Part shown: in pieces, positions 39,307 through 46,914 of the stretch
Layout: each line of letters starts with the position of its first letter
Numbering within the stretch: position 1 is the first letter of the stretch
IMG/VR virus record: IMGVR_UViG_3300027833_000066
Location: 1 to 54,141 of that record
Source: a virus
Direction: 5' to 3' (one strand)
DNA length: 54,141 nt
Notes under the pieces: generated by a model
The model's input: the letters and a program-made list of their open reading frames with translations, nothing else
Told to the model about the DNA's origin: nothing
The model's database searches: none
Made by a program: the position numbers and the translations under genes

Positions 39307-39614
39307 TGAGTCCTAAAGATATAAAAACAATTGCTCCTGAAGAACTACAAAATTCAAAGAGAATTTATAAGAGTGCTACACCAAAGCAGACTCTTGATTG
39401 GTATGTCAAATGGGTAGCTTCTGTATTTGTATTAGCCGCAATGTCGATAAGAGGTATTGATGGTTTACAAATGTATGATTTAGCTTTATCTGCATGCGGT
39501 ATTATGTTATGGTTGTGGGTATCTATTCTGTGGAAAGATCGAGCGTTGATTCTACTCAACGGAGTTGGTCTAATGTTTTTATTGAAAAATTTAGCACAAA
39601 GCCTTTACATTTGA
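39306..39614 (+). CDS. Small integral membrane protein (102 aa)
   Basis: Start at 39306 (overlap with upstream stop) rather than the ATG at 39291. After 35 polar residues ('SKRIYKSATPKQTLDWYVKW') come two to three hydrophobic segments with a short charged loop 'WKDRA'. A similar protein occurs in other marine T4-like phages, by my recollection. Its last codons contain promoter P9. Possibly a holin-like or envelope-acting protein, not proven. Confidence 0.65.
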   Translation: MSPKDIKTIAPEELQNSKRIYKSATPKQTLDWYVKWVASVFVLAAMSIRGIDGLQMYDLALSACGIMLWLWVSILWKDRALILLNGVGLMFLLKNLAQSLYI

Positions 39615-39632
39615 AGCAAACTGTGTTATAAT
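39604..39632 (+). promoter_or_regulatory. Early promoter P9 of the DNA-modification operon
   Basis: TTTACA, 17 bases, TATAAT with TGT before the -10. The -35 codes for the last residues of the membrane protein, whose stop codon lies in the spacer. Confidence 0.85.
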
Positions 39633-39663
39633 AGATCTATTATTAAAAAGGTGAATTTACATT

Positions 39664-41055
39664 ATGAAAATAGCGTTTATATTCGGTAAAGGTATCGATG
39701 GATGTGGAGTTACAAGAGGCGCTCTCATATTCGAAAAGTATCTAGCTGATGCTGGCCATGAATCAATTATATTAGATTTTGATAATGGTCAAAGTTTTGG
39801 TAGAGCAAAACATGCTCAATGGCTAGGACAAGTATACAAAATTGCTAAAAATGATACTGATGTTAGTAATGAAATTATCAATGCTGTAAACAGTTGTGAC
39901 ATGTCAGTATTTCATTCTCATCCAACTCGTAAGCAAGCTCCATACGTAGATCGATATAGAAGATTCTTAGAAAAAGTCGATACGTTAAAAATTATGCATG
40001 ATCATTCGATCGCAAAAACAAACATTAATGCTATACCACAAGCCTGTGAAATCTTTTCTCATGCTGATACTGCGGTGATTCAGTCACTCGATGGTTTTAG
40101 TAAAGAAGCTTATACCAACTTTGATCCAGGGTTATCTAATAGATTAATAGAAAACCCAATATGGATTGTTCCAGAATCTATGGATAAGTTTCGCAAATCA
40201 TATTCTGAAAGGGAAAACCACTTGTTGTATCTTGGGAGAATGTCTCCTTTAAAAGATCCAGCAATGATTTGCCGTATTCAACCTCATATGAAAGATTGGA
40301 AGTTATCCATCATAGGCTGCGAAAACTCTATCTCTTCAGTGAGCATGTATTCTGAAGATTTAACGATCAATCCATCTCCATATGTTCCAGCGTTTCGTCC
40401 TATGATATACCAACATTCTTTAAATAAAGATGGCGGTTATAACTTGAATGAAAAAGAACAAGCTAAAGATGGTAAAATTAATTCTTATGATAGTTACCTT
40501 TATGATTGGGGTATGGAACAGCTTGGCTCTTGCAAGGCCTCATGGTGTGGCTACAAGCTTTCGAACGCTGATGAGTATGGTACACGCATGGAATATACCA
40601 TGATTGAATCATTCCTATTAACTCTACCTATTATGAATCGACACTTTGCAGATAATGCTTATGCGCCAGATGGTAGAAAGTGGGGTGCTATTGAGGGACC
40701 TTTAATATCACAAGCTAGAGAAGAAGAAGAGCTAGCTGATATCCTATTGTCTATGAGTGAAAATGAATGGAACGAAAGAACTGAAGCATGTAGAAAACTT
40801 ATATTTGATTTTAACAATATTGAAACTCTAGGAGCTAAGTTCTTATCGCAAGTACAAGCTATGGGATCTAGATCTAAAATAAGTGCCATAGATAGAATTA
40901 GTGAATATTTTCCAGATGCTCCACAATTAAGAAAAGAAGGTGAAATTATTATGTCTTCTGCTGTAGGAACACTAAAGAAAAAACAGCATATAATGATAGA
41001 TGGAAAGCAAGCTGAATATAAAGCTCCGGTTAATTCCTTAGAGGCATTTTTTTAA
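39664..41055 (+). CDS. DNA glycosyltransferase similar to T4 alpha-glucosyltransferase (AGT)
   Basis: 463 residues, longer than T4 AGT (400). The N-terminus 'KIAFIFGKGIDGCGVTRGA' matches AGT 'RICIFMARGLEGCGVTKFS', a His-containing 'IMHDHS' matches AGT 'YQHDHS', and 'WCGYKLSNADEYGTRMEYTMIE' matches AGT 'GFGYQLSKLNQKYLQRSLEYTHLE' in the donor-binding part. So this is a GT-B enzyme probably adding a sugar to hydroxymethylcytosine in DNA. The last 60 residues are extra. It opens the operon that ends with the C5-methyltransferase-like gene. Confidence 0.8.
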   Translation: MKIAFIFGKGIDGCGVTRGALIFEKYLADAGHESIILDFDNGQSFGRAKHAQWLGQVYKIAKNDTDVSNEIINAVNSCDMSVFHSHPTRKQAPYVDRYRRFLEKVDTLKIMHDHSIAKTNINAIPQACEIFSHADTAVIQSLDGFSKEAYTNFDPGLSNRLIENPIWIVPESMDKFRKSYSERENHLLYLGRMSPLKDPAMICRIQPHMKDWKLSIIGCENSISSVSMYSEDLTINPSPYVPAFRPMIYQHSLNKDGGYNLNEKEQAKDGKINSYDSYLYDWGMEQLGSCKASWCGYKLSNADEYGTRMEYTMIESFLLTLPIMNRHFADNAYAPDGRKWGAIEGPLISQAREEEELADILLSMSENEWNERTEACRKLIFDFNNIETLGAKFLSQVQAMGSRSKISAIDRISEYFPDAPQLRKEGEIIMSSAVGTLKKKQHIMIDGKQAEYKAPVNSLEAFF

Positions 41056-42089
41056 TGGAACATAATAAAAGATTGATAGTAGATTTTGATGATACTTTAG
41101 CGCATACCAAGAATAGAGATTGGGAAAACGCTGAACCTAACTGGCCATTGATCAATAAGTTAAATGATCTATCTAATTCAGGTTGGACAGTTGATATCTT
41201 TACAGCACGTGGTTCTATATCATGCTCTTCAAGAGAAGAAGCTGCAGAAAAGTATAGCTTACAGATTCGTGATTGGTTATCAAATAACAATGTGAAGTAT
41301 AATACGCTAAGCTTTAATAAACCATTAGGCGCTTACTATATTGACGACAAAGGTATATCCCCAGAAGATTTTATCACCACTGATATAAGACAACTCGAAG
41401 GTGGATTGTCTGGTTCAGATATTTACACCGATGGAAAGTTAGTACATAAAACTGATACTAATGCATTAGCAGTTCAGCAATGGTTTTCTGATGTTGACTC
41501 TTGGCTTCTTACGCCAAAGATTGAACGTGTAGTTGGTGATACTATTACTATGGAATATATTGATCATGATGAAGATTTTTTTATTAATAATTTTTATGTT
41601 TCTCTTGCGTTAATTCAAGAATCATTAGATTCAATGAAAAGAATCCCCAGCTCCAGCCCTTTTAGTTTTAGCAGTTACTGTGATCGGATTGAAGACCATG
41701 CTCATCTAGCACAGGTTCATTTATATGTCGAAGTGGTAGAATTACTAAGAACTATATGGAATTTAAATTCCTCGTTCTCTCATGGAGACTTTGGAATAAA
41801 GAACATGCTTTTTACTGAAGAGCATAATGAATTAGTTCTTATTGATCCTATTCCTAATATGTTTGGTTGTACTGAATTAGATGTAGCTAAATTTTTAGCA
41901 TCGCTACGAGTCAACTATCCAAGAATGGATCGTTGGGATATGGCATTTAAAACTTTAGCAACATATAACAACATTGAATTGGATTTGTTAAGCGTGTTGA
42001 CAGCGGCTGAACTTATAAGAATTCATAAGTATCACCCAGAAAAACAATTTATTATGGAGCAAGTTAAGTATGTTTTTGAACAAAAATGA
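41055..42089 (+). CDS. Fusion of HAD phosphatase-like and APH-type kinase-like domains
   Basis: 344 residues. Domain 1 (about 1-110): HAD motif 'DFDDTL' with Asp10 and Asp12, 'FTARG' as motif II, 'YYIDDKG' as motif IV. Domain 2 (about 115-340): aminoglycoside/choline-kinase-like 'SHGDFGIKNMLF' (His243, Asp245, Asn250) and 'VLIDP' with Asp264. Such domains phosphorylate and dephosphorylate small molecules such as sugars. Between a DNA glycosyltransferase and a cytidylyltransferase it probably prepares the activated donor. Substrate unknown. One-base overlap with the upstream gene. Confidence 0.75.
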   Translation: MEHNKRLIVDFDDTLAHTKNRDWENAEPNWPLINKLNDLSNSGWTVDIFTARGSISCSSREEAAEKYSLQIRDWLSNNNVKYNTLSFNKPLGAYYIDDKGISPEDFITTDIRQLEGGLSGSDIYTDGKLVHKTDTNALAVQQWFSDVDSWLLTPKIERVVGDTITMEYIDHDEDFFINNFYVSLALIQESLDSMKRIPSSSPFSFSSYCDRIEDHAHLAQVHLYVEVVELLRTIWNLNSSFSHGDFGIKNMLFTEEHNELVLIDPIPNMFGCTELDVAKFLASLRVNYPRMDRWDMAFKTLATYNNIELDLLSVLTAAELIRIHKYHPEKQFIMEQVKYVFEQK

Positions 42090-42498
42090 TTTACCGATTG
42101 GTGGCAAAGTTGGATTCACGTGTTCAACGTTTGATCTATTTCATGCTGGTCATATCGTAATGCTACAAGAAGCTAGATCACTATGCGATTATTTAGTAGT
42201 AGGTTTATTAATTGATCCAACAGTTGATAGACCTGATTCTAAGAACAAACCAATTCAAACAGCATTTGAACGTTATGTTCAATTATCAGCATGTCGCTAT
42301 GTAGATGAGGTTATACCTTTCTCAACTGAACAAGAACTTGTAGATATGATTCTAACAATCAATCCTGATATAAGAATCGTTGGAGAAGAATACAAGGATA
42401 AAGAACATACAGGAAAAGGATTAACTCCTGTCCATTATAACAAAAGAAGGCATTCGTTTTCTTCAACAGACCTTAGAGAGCGAGTAAAGAAATCATGA
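42070..42498 (+). CDS. Cytidylyltransferase-like protein (TagD/RfaE2 type)
   Basis: 142 residues. The nucleotidyltransferase signature 'GFTCSTFDLFHAGHIVMLQEAR' with HAGH at 25-28 and the C-terminal 'FSSTDLRERV' (ISSTxLR type) are clear. Close relatives are glycerol-3-phosphate cytidylyltransferase and the ADP-heptose synthase domain. Here it likely activates a phosphorylated sugar or polyol with a nucleotide. Overlaps the fusion gene by 20 bases and the next by four. Confidence 0.88.
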   Translation: MFLNKNDLPIGGKVGFTCSTFDLFHAGHIVMLQEARSLCDYLVVGLLIDPTVDRPDSKNKPIQTAFERYVQLSACRYVDEVIPFSTEQELVDMILTINPDIRIVGEEYKDKEHTGKGLTPVHYNKRRHSFSSTDLRERVKKS

Positions 42499-43691
42499 AT
42501 TATGCATCTATAGTACCACTCATTGGTGGTGAAACAATTGCAATGGAACAAGTTTTTGGGAAAAGGCCAGAATATATCATGTCTTATGATGGGTTTTTTA
42601 ATAATGATCAGCACATTTTAGAGCATTATAATAATGAAGTACCATATTATAATTTGTCTCAGGTGACTGAGAAGATGAAACAAGTAGACGTAGTAAATGC
42701 GGTATGTCCTTGTGCTGGCCTTTCATCCCTTTCTCCTGCAGCTGCTTCGGATAATTCAGCAAATGATTGGATGGTTGAAAGCGCTAAGTATGTTTTAGGA
42801 ACAGTTAAGCCTAAAGTATTCTGGGGAGAGAATGCTCCAAGATTAGCAAGTAAGATGGGTGAACCTATTGTAGAAAGACTACGTAGAATTGGTTCTCAAC
42901 ATGGTTATACCTTCTCTTTATTTAAAACTAAGTCTAAGCTTCATGGTTTAAGTCAGGTTAGAGATCGATCTTTTTACTTCTTTTGGAAGAGTGAAACAAC
43001 GCCGCTTATTCGATATACTTGGAGACCTCATCAACGCATTGAAGATTTGATTATGTCAGTAGAGCGTAGAGAAGATGATCCAATGAACATCTTGACTAAT
43101 CAAAAGAAGCCAACCGATAATCCATATTACAAATATATTTTAGAAGTTATTCATCCAGGAATGACTCATCCAGAATTTGCGGCTCAGTTAGAGAGATCAG
43201 AAAACGTGTTAAGTTATATCGAAGAAAAGCTAGGTAGAACTACTTGCTATAACATCGTTGGTGATTGGATGACTGAGCATGGATACGAACGTGAAGCTAT
43301 TAAATGTAAACGCATGTACGCTAAGCTAAAAGCTGGTGGTAACATTATGCGTAAGACTACTGAAATTCCTAGTAGTTACATTGGAGCTTTCGTTGGCCAC
43401 ATGCCAACAATGTTAACGCATCCTGTAGAAGATCGGTATCTTACGATTCGTGAATGTTTGACCATTATGAAACTACCTGATGATTTTATATTACAAGGTG
43501 GACTACGCAATCTAAATCATATATGTCAAAATGTCCCAGTTACAACAGCTGCTGATATGGCTCAATCTATTAAGCTATTCTTAGAAGGTAGATTAGAGAG
43601 TGTTGATTCAAGCTTCGTTGTTCAAGACAATAAAAATAAAATTGAAAAATATGAAAAAAACAGTTTACAATTAACTGAATTTATGTTATAA
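42495..43691 (+). CDS. C5-cytosine DNA methyltransferase-like protein
   Basis: 398 residues. Motifs in canonical order: weak motif I 'PLIGGETIAMEQVFG' (7-22), motif IV 'CPCAGLS' with Pro72-Cys73 nucleophile, motif VI 'GENAPR' with Glu112 (ENV variant), motif VIII 'QVRDRSFYF' (154-162), and a motif X-like 'QNVPVTTAADMAQSI'. This indicates a C5-pyrimidine methyltransferase-family fold with active-site residues kept but motif I altered. It could methylate host-type sites, act on hydroxymethylcytosine, or do other C5 chemistry. Coupled by ATGA to the cytidylyltransferase. Confidence 0.78.
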   Translation: MNYASIVPLIGGETIAMEQVFGKRPEYIMSYDGFFNNDQHILEHYNNEVPYYNLSQVTEKMKQVDVVNAVCPCAGLSSLSPAAASDNSANDWMVESAKYVLGTVKPKVFWGENAPRLASKMGEPIVERLRRIGSQHGYTFSLFKTKSKLHGLSQVRDRSFYFFWKSETTPLIRYTWRPHQRIEDLIMSVERREDDPMNILTNQKKPTDNPYYKYILEVIHPGMTHPEFAAQLERSENVLSYIEEKLGRTTCYNIVGDWMTEHGYEREAIKCKRMYAKLKAGGNIMRKTTEIPSSYIGAFVGHMPTMLTHPVEDRYLTIRECLTIMKLPDDFILQGGLRNLNHICQNVPVTTAADMAQSIKLFLEGRLESVDSSFVVQDNKNKIEKYEKNSLQLTEFML

Positions 43692-43692
43692 T
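43664..43692 (+). promoter_or_regulatory. Early promoter P10 upstream of the bS21 gene
   Basis: TTTACA, 17 bases, TATAAT with TGT before the -10. The stop codon of the methyltransferase-like gene (43689-43691) lies inside the -10 element. The leader after it, CTTATAAACTAATAAAACGAG, resembles the conserved 29-base leader. Confidence 0.85.
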
Positions 43693-43723
43693 ATACCTTA
43701 TAAACTAATAAAACGAGAAAACT

Positions 43724-43993
43724 ATGCCAAGTGTAAAATTAACAGCAGAACCCCAAAAATATCGGAAAGGTCAGAAATCGCGACCACCTCAAGATATGCC
43801 ATTCGATGTCGCGATGAGAAAGTTTAAGAAAGCCGTAGAAGCTGCTGGTGTTCTTCAAGACGTTAAGCGTAAAGAATACTATGAAAAGCCGACATGGAAG
43901 CGTAAGCGTAAGAAAGCAGAAGCTCTGGCCAGAACAAAACGTCAGCAGCAAGCTAATGATATGGGACCTAATGGTCGTAGGAGAATGTACTAA
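43724..43993 (+). CDS. Phage-encoded ribosomal protein bS21
   Basis: 89 residues (E. coli S21: 71). '[39 protein letters not shown]' follows E. coli S21 '[31 protein letters not shown]' closely, and the end 'RRRMY' matches 'RTRLY'. bS21 sits near the anti-Shine-Dalgarno of the 30S subunit; phage copies are known and thought to bias initiation to phage mRNA. The N-terminal 24 residues are an extension. One-base overlap with uvsX. Confidence 0.9.
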   Translation: MPSVKLTAEPQKYRKGQKSRPPQDMPFDVAMRKFKKAVEAAGVLQDVKRKEYYEKPTWKRKRKKAEALARTKRQQQANDMGPNGRRRMY

Positions 43994-45060
43994 TGTCAGT
44001 AATGGATAAATTGAAAAAGAATTCAAAGATTAAAACTACAGCCGTTCTAGCTGATAGCATCTTCTTTGGCGAAAAGACTATGACCAAAACAGAAGTGCCA
44101 ATGATTAACGTTGCGCTTTCAGGAGATCCAGATGGTGGACTTACTTCAGGACTTACAGTTCTTGCCGGCCCATCAAAACACTTTAAGACTTCATTTGCCT
44201 TATTGATGGCTGGTGCATATCTTAAAGAGCATCAAGACGCAGTGTTGTTATTCTATGATTCTGAGTTTGGTTCTCCACAATCGTATTTTGAAGCATTCGG
44301 TATTGATACTAATCGTGTACTGCATACTCCAATTACAGATGTGGAACAACTTAAGTTTGATCTAGTTGGTCAGTTAGATGCTATTGAACGTAAAGATAAA
44401 GTCGTTATCATTATTGATTCTATTGGTAACCTTGCTTCTAAGAAGGAACTAGAAGATGCTTTGAATGAGAAATCAGTTGCTGATATGTCTCGTGCTAAAG
44501 CTATTAAAGGTCTATTCCGTATGGTAACACCTTACTTGACTATGAAAGATGTGCCTCTATTAGCAGTCAATCATACATATCAAGAAATGGGTCTATTCCC
44601 TAAAGCAGTTGTTTCAGGTGGAACAGGCATTTACTACTCAGCTGATAATATCTGGATTCTAGGTCGTAGACAAAATAAGACCGGAATGGAAGTTACAGGT
44701 TATGATTTTATTATCAATGTTGAAAAGTCACGAATGGTTAAAGAAAAATCTAAGATTCCCGTATCGGTTTCTTGGGATGGTGGTGTTGAACGAAACAGCG
44801 GTCTACTTGATATTGCTCAAGCTGGTGGCTTTGTAGTCAAACCTAACAATGGTTGGTATTGTCGTGTAGATCAAGATACTGGTGAAATGATTGAACCAAA
44901 GGTGCGAGAAAAAGCTACTAGAGAAGATGAATTCTGGGAACCTATTCTTAAGACTCAAAAGTTCAAAGACTTTTTAATTAAGCAGTACCAGATTGGCCAT
45001 AAATCTTTAATTGATTTTGACCCAGAAAGTCCTGTACAAACAACTCAAAATGGTGTATAA
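43993..45060 (+). CDS. uvsX: UvsX recombinase (RecA-like)
   Basis: 355 residues (T4 391). Walker A 'GPSKHFKTS' at 59-67, which is the UvsX-type P-loop, Walker B 'VVIIIDSIGNL', and 'AVNHTYQEMG' in the loop 2 region are conserved. It forms the strand-exchange filament with UvsY and is central to recombination-dependent replication. The stop codon lies inside the -10 of promoter P11. The bS21 gene upstream is coupled to it. Confidence 0.96.
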   Translation: MSVMDKLKKNSKIKTTAVLADSIFFGEKTMTKTEVPMINVALSGDPDGGLTSGLTVLAGPSKHFKTSFALLMAGAYLKEHQDAVLLFYDSEFGSPQSYFEAFGIDTNRVLHTPITDVEQLKFDLVGQLDAIERKDKVVIIIDSIGNLASKKELEDALNEKSVADMSRAKAIKGLFRMVTPYLTMKDVPLLAVNHTYQEMGLFPKAVVSGGTGIYYSADNIWILGRRQNKTGMEVTGYDFIINVEKSRMVKEKSKIPVSVSWDGGVERNSGLLDIAQAGGFVVKPNNGWYCRVDQDTGEMIEPKVREKATREDEFWEPILKTQKFKDFLIKQYQIGHKSLIDFDPESPVQTTQNGV

Positions 45061-45061
45061 T
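45033..45061 (+). promoter_or_regulatory. Putative early promoter P11 at the end of uvsX
   Basis: TGTACA, 17 bases, TATAAT; the uvsX stop codon is part of the -10. No extended -10 TGN. Its start point would fall beyond the ATG at 45064, so it would serve gene 41 rather than the small gene in between. Confidence 0.65.
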
Positions 45062-45063
45062 AG

Positions 45064-45378
45064 ATGGATAATCAATATAAGCTAGTTGAACATCCTGGAT
45101 CTGATTTCTATGCAATTCATTTAACAGATGAATCCCCTTACAAGGACGTAAGGGTTATCTATGGAACAGTTAAAGTTTTAGAGTCTGTTGAAATAGATTC
45201 TGCCACTTTATCGTTTACATATAATATCAATGACCCAGGGGAATTTGATGATAGCAAGCTAACTAAAGATCCAGACTTTAATAATTATCTTGGCGATCTA
45301 TTAACACATATTATAAGTGAGGGAACAATTGGAAATATCAAGTCAACTACCAACGCACATACTGAATCATCTTCTTAA
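45064..45378 (+). CDS. Hypothetical protein between uvsX and gene 41 (104 aa)
   Basis: Starts 3 bases after uvsX and overlaps gene 41 by about 50 bases. Mostly beta: 'YKLVEHPGSDFYAIHLTDESPYKDVRVIYGTVKV', then an acidic helical tail. I recall similar unknown proteins at this position in other marine T4-like phages. Function unknown; conserved neighbours suggest replication or recombination. Confidence 0.7.
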   Translation: MDNQYKLVEHPGSDFYAIHLTDESPYKDVRVIYGTVKVLESVEIDSATLSFTYNINDPGEFDDSKLTKDPDFNNYLGDLLTHIISEGTIGNIKSTTNAHTESSS

Positions 45379-46729
45379 TAATGATGATTATTGTCGTAGA
45401 GTAATACCGTACATTCAAAAGGAATACTTTGAGGGTACGCACAAATTAGTATTTGATCTTATTGTGAGTTTCGTTGGAGCTCACAATAAGCTTCCTACAA
45501 GCAGAGTATTAGATCTAGAATTAACTAAAGTTTCTGCTCCTGAAGATGTGTTAAACCAAGCATCACGTTTGATCAATGAAATCGCAATTAAGTCTGATGT
45601 TGATACTGAATATCTTATTAATGAATCTGAAAAGTGGTGTAAAGATCGTGCAGTATATCTTGCGATTATGGATTCCATTCAAATCATTGATGGTAAAGAT
45701 GAAGAACGTAGCGATGGTGCTATCCCTGAAATACTCTCAAATGCATTAGGAGTTTCGTTTGATCAAGCCATCGGCCATGATTACATCGATGATTCTGATG
45801 CTCGTTTTGAGTTCTATAATAATGTTGAAGAAAAGATTGAGTTTGACCTAGATTACTTTAATAAGATTACAAAGGGTGGATTACCTAACAAAACATTAAA
45901 TGTCTGCTTAGCAGGTACTGGTGTAGGTAAATCTCTATTCATGTGTCATGGCGCAGCTGGTGTTTTACAGCAAGGTAAGAACGTACTGTACATTACAATG
46001 GAAATGGCTGAAGAAAGAATCGCTGAACGTATTGATGCTAATCTAATGGATCTACCAATCCAACAATTAGAAACTTTACCTAAGAACGTATTCAGTGAAA
46101 AGATCGCTAAGATCGCACAAGCTAACCTAGGTAAACTAATTATCAAACAGTATCCTACCGGTAGCGCACACTCTGGTCACTTCAGAGCTCTATTAAATGA
46201 GTTGAAGCTTAAGAAGAAGTTTGTACCATCTATGATCTATATTGATTATCTCAATATTTGTTCATCTTCTCGTATGAAAGCAATGGGTGGGAGCATCAAT
46301 AGTTATACATATATCAAAGCTATTGCTGAAGAGTTAAGAGGATTGGCCATTGAGTTTAATGTTCCAATCATGACAGCAACTCAAACCACACGATCAGGCT
46401 TTGGTAATACTGATGTTGGATTGGAAGATACTTCTGAATCCTTTGGTTTACCAGCAACTGCTGATTTAATGTTTGCTCTAATTGCTACTGAAGAATTAGA
46501 TGAATTGAATCAAGTTATGGTTAAGCAGTTGAAGAATCGTTATAACGATGTAAGTAAATACAAAAGGTTCGTAATCGGTATTGATCGAGCACGCATGAAG
46601 TTATATGATGTAGAGGAATCGGCTCAATCTGATATCATGTCAGATATGGCTATTCCAGATGTTCCCATAGCAACATGGGGCGATAGAGAAAAGAAAGATA
46701 AGTCATTTGATTTTAATTTTGAAGGTTAA
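45329..46729 (+). CDS. 41: Replicative DNA helicase gp41
   Basis: 466 residues from the TTG at 45329 (T4 475). DnaB-type motifs: Walker A 'AGTGVGKSL', 'LYITMEMAEERIAERIDANLMDL', 'MIYIDYLNICSSSR' (Walker B), 'MTATQTTRSG', and 'DTSESFGLPATADLM'. TTG is preferred because GAGGGAACA precedes it and the product then starts like T4 gp41; the GTG at 45317 has no ribosome binding site. It unwinds DNA ahead of gp43 and interacts with the primase. Confidence 0.94.
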   Translation: MEISSQLPTHILNHLLNNDDYCRRVIPYIQKEYFEGTHKLVFDLIVSFVGAHNKLPTSRVLDLELTKVSAPEDVLNQASRLINEIAIKSDVDTEYLINESEKWCKDRAVYLAIMDSIQIIDGKDEERSDGAIPEILSNALGVSFDQAIGHDYIDDSDARFEFYNNVEEKIEFDLDYFNKITKGGLPNKTLNVCLAGTGVGKSLFMCHGAAGVLQQGKNVLYITMEMAEERIAERIDANLMDLPIQQLETLPKNVFSEKIAKIAQANLGKLIIKQYPTGSAHSGHFRALLNELKLKKKFVPSMIYIDYLNICSSSRMKAMGGSINSYTYIKAIAEELRGLAIEFNVPIMTATQTTRSGFGNTDVGLEDTSESFGLPATADLMFALIATEELDELNQVMVKQLKNRYNDVSKYKRFVIGIDRARMKLYDVEESAQSDIMSDMAIPDVPIATWGDREKKDKSFDFNFEG

Positions 46730-46744
46730 TAAAAGGAGAAATAT

Positions 46745-46909
46745 ATGGATTGGTTAAAGAAAAGAGCGCTGGAAAGAACAAGTATTGATGGTATTACTAT
46801 CATTGCTATTTGTGGTTCTATTATTTTGTTTGGCGGTATTGCTAAAGTACTAGCTTACTTAGGATTACTTTATGGCATCGCTGCTATTACTATTAAAGAA
46901 AAGGATTAG
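46745..46909 (+). CDS. Small two-span membrane protein (54 aa)
   Basis: 54 codons behind AAAAGGAGAAA. After 'DWLKKRALERTSIDG' come two hydrophobic segments (about 17-30 and 33-50) separated by a short loop, ending 'KEKD'. Similar small membrane proteins occur between gene 41 and thyX of other marine T4-like phages by my recollection. Function unknown. Confidence 0.75.
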   Translation: MDWLKKRALERTSIDGITIIAICGSIILFGGIAKVLAYLGLLYGIAAITIKEKD

Positions 46910-46914
46910 TATTA

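Noticed and set aside
42495-43691. Defensive restriction-modification system
   Set aside because: There is no restriction endonuclease next to the methyltransferase-like gene; its neighbours are nucleotidyl- and glycosyltransferases.
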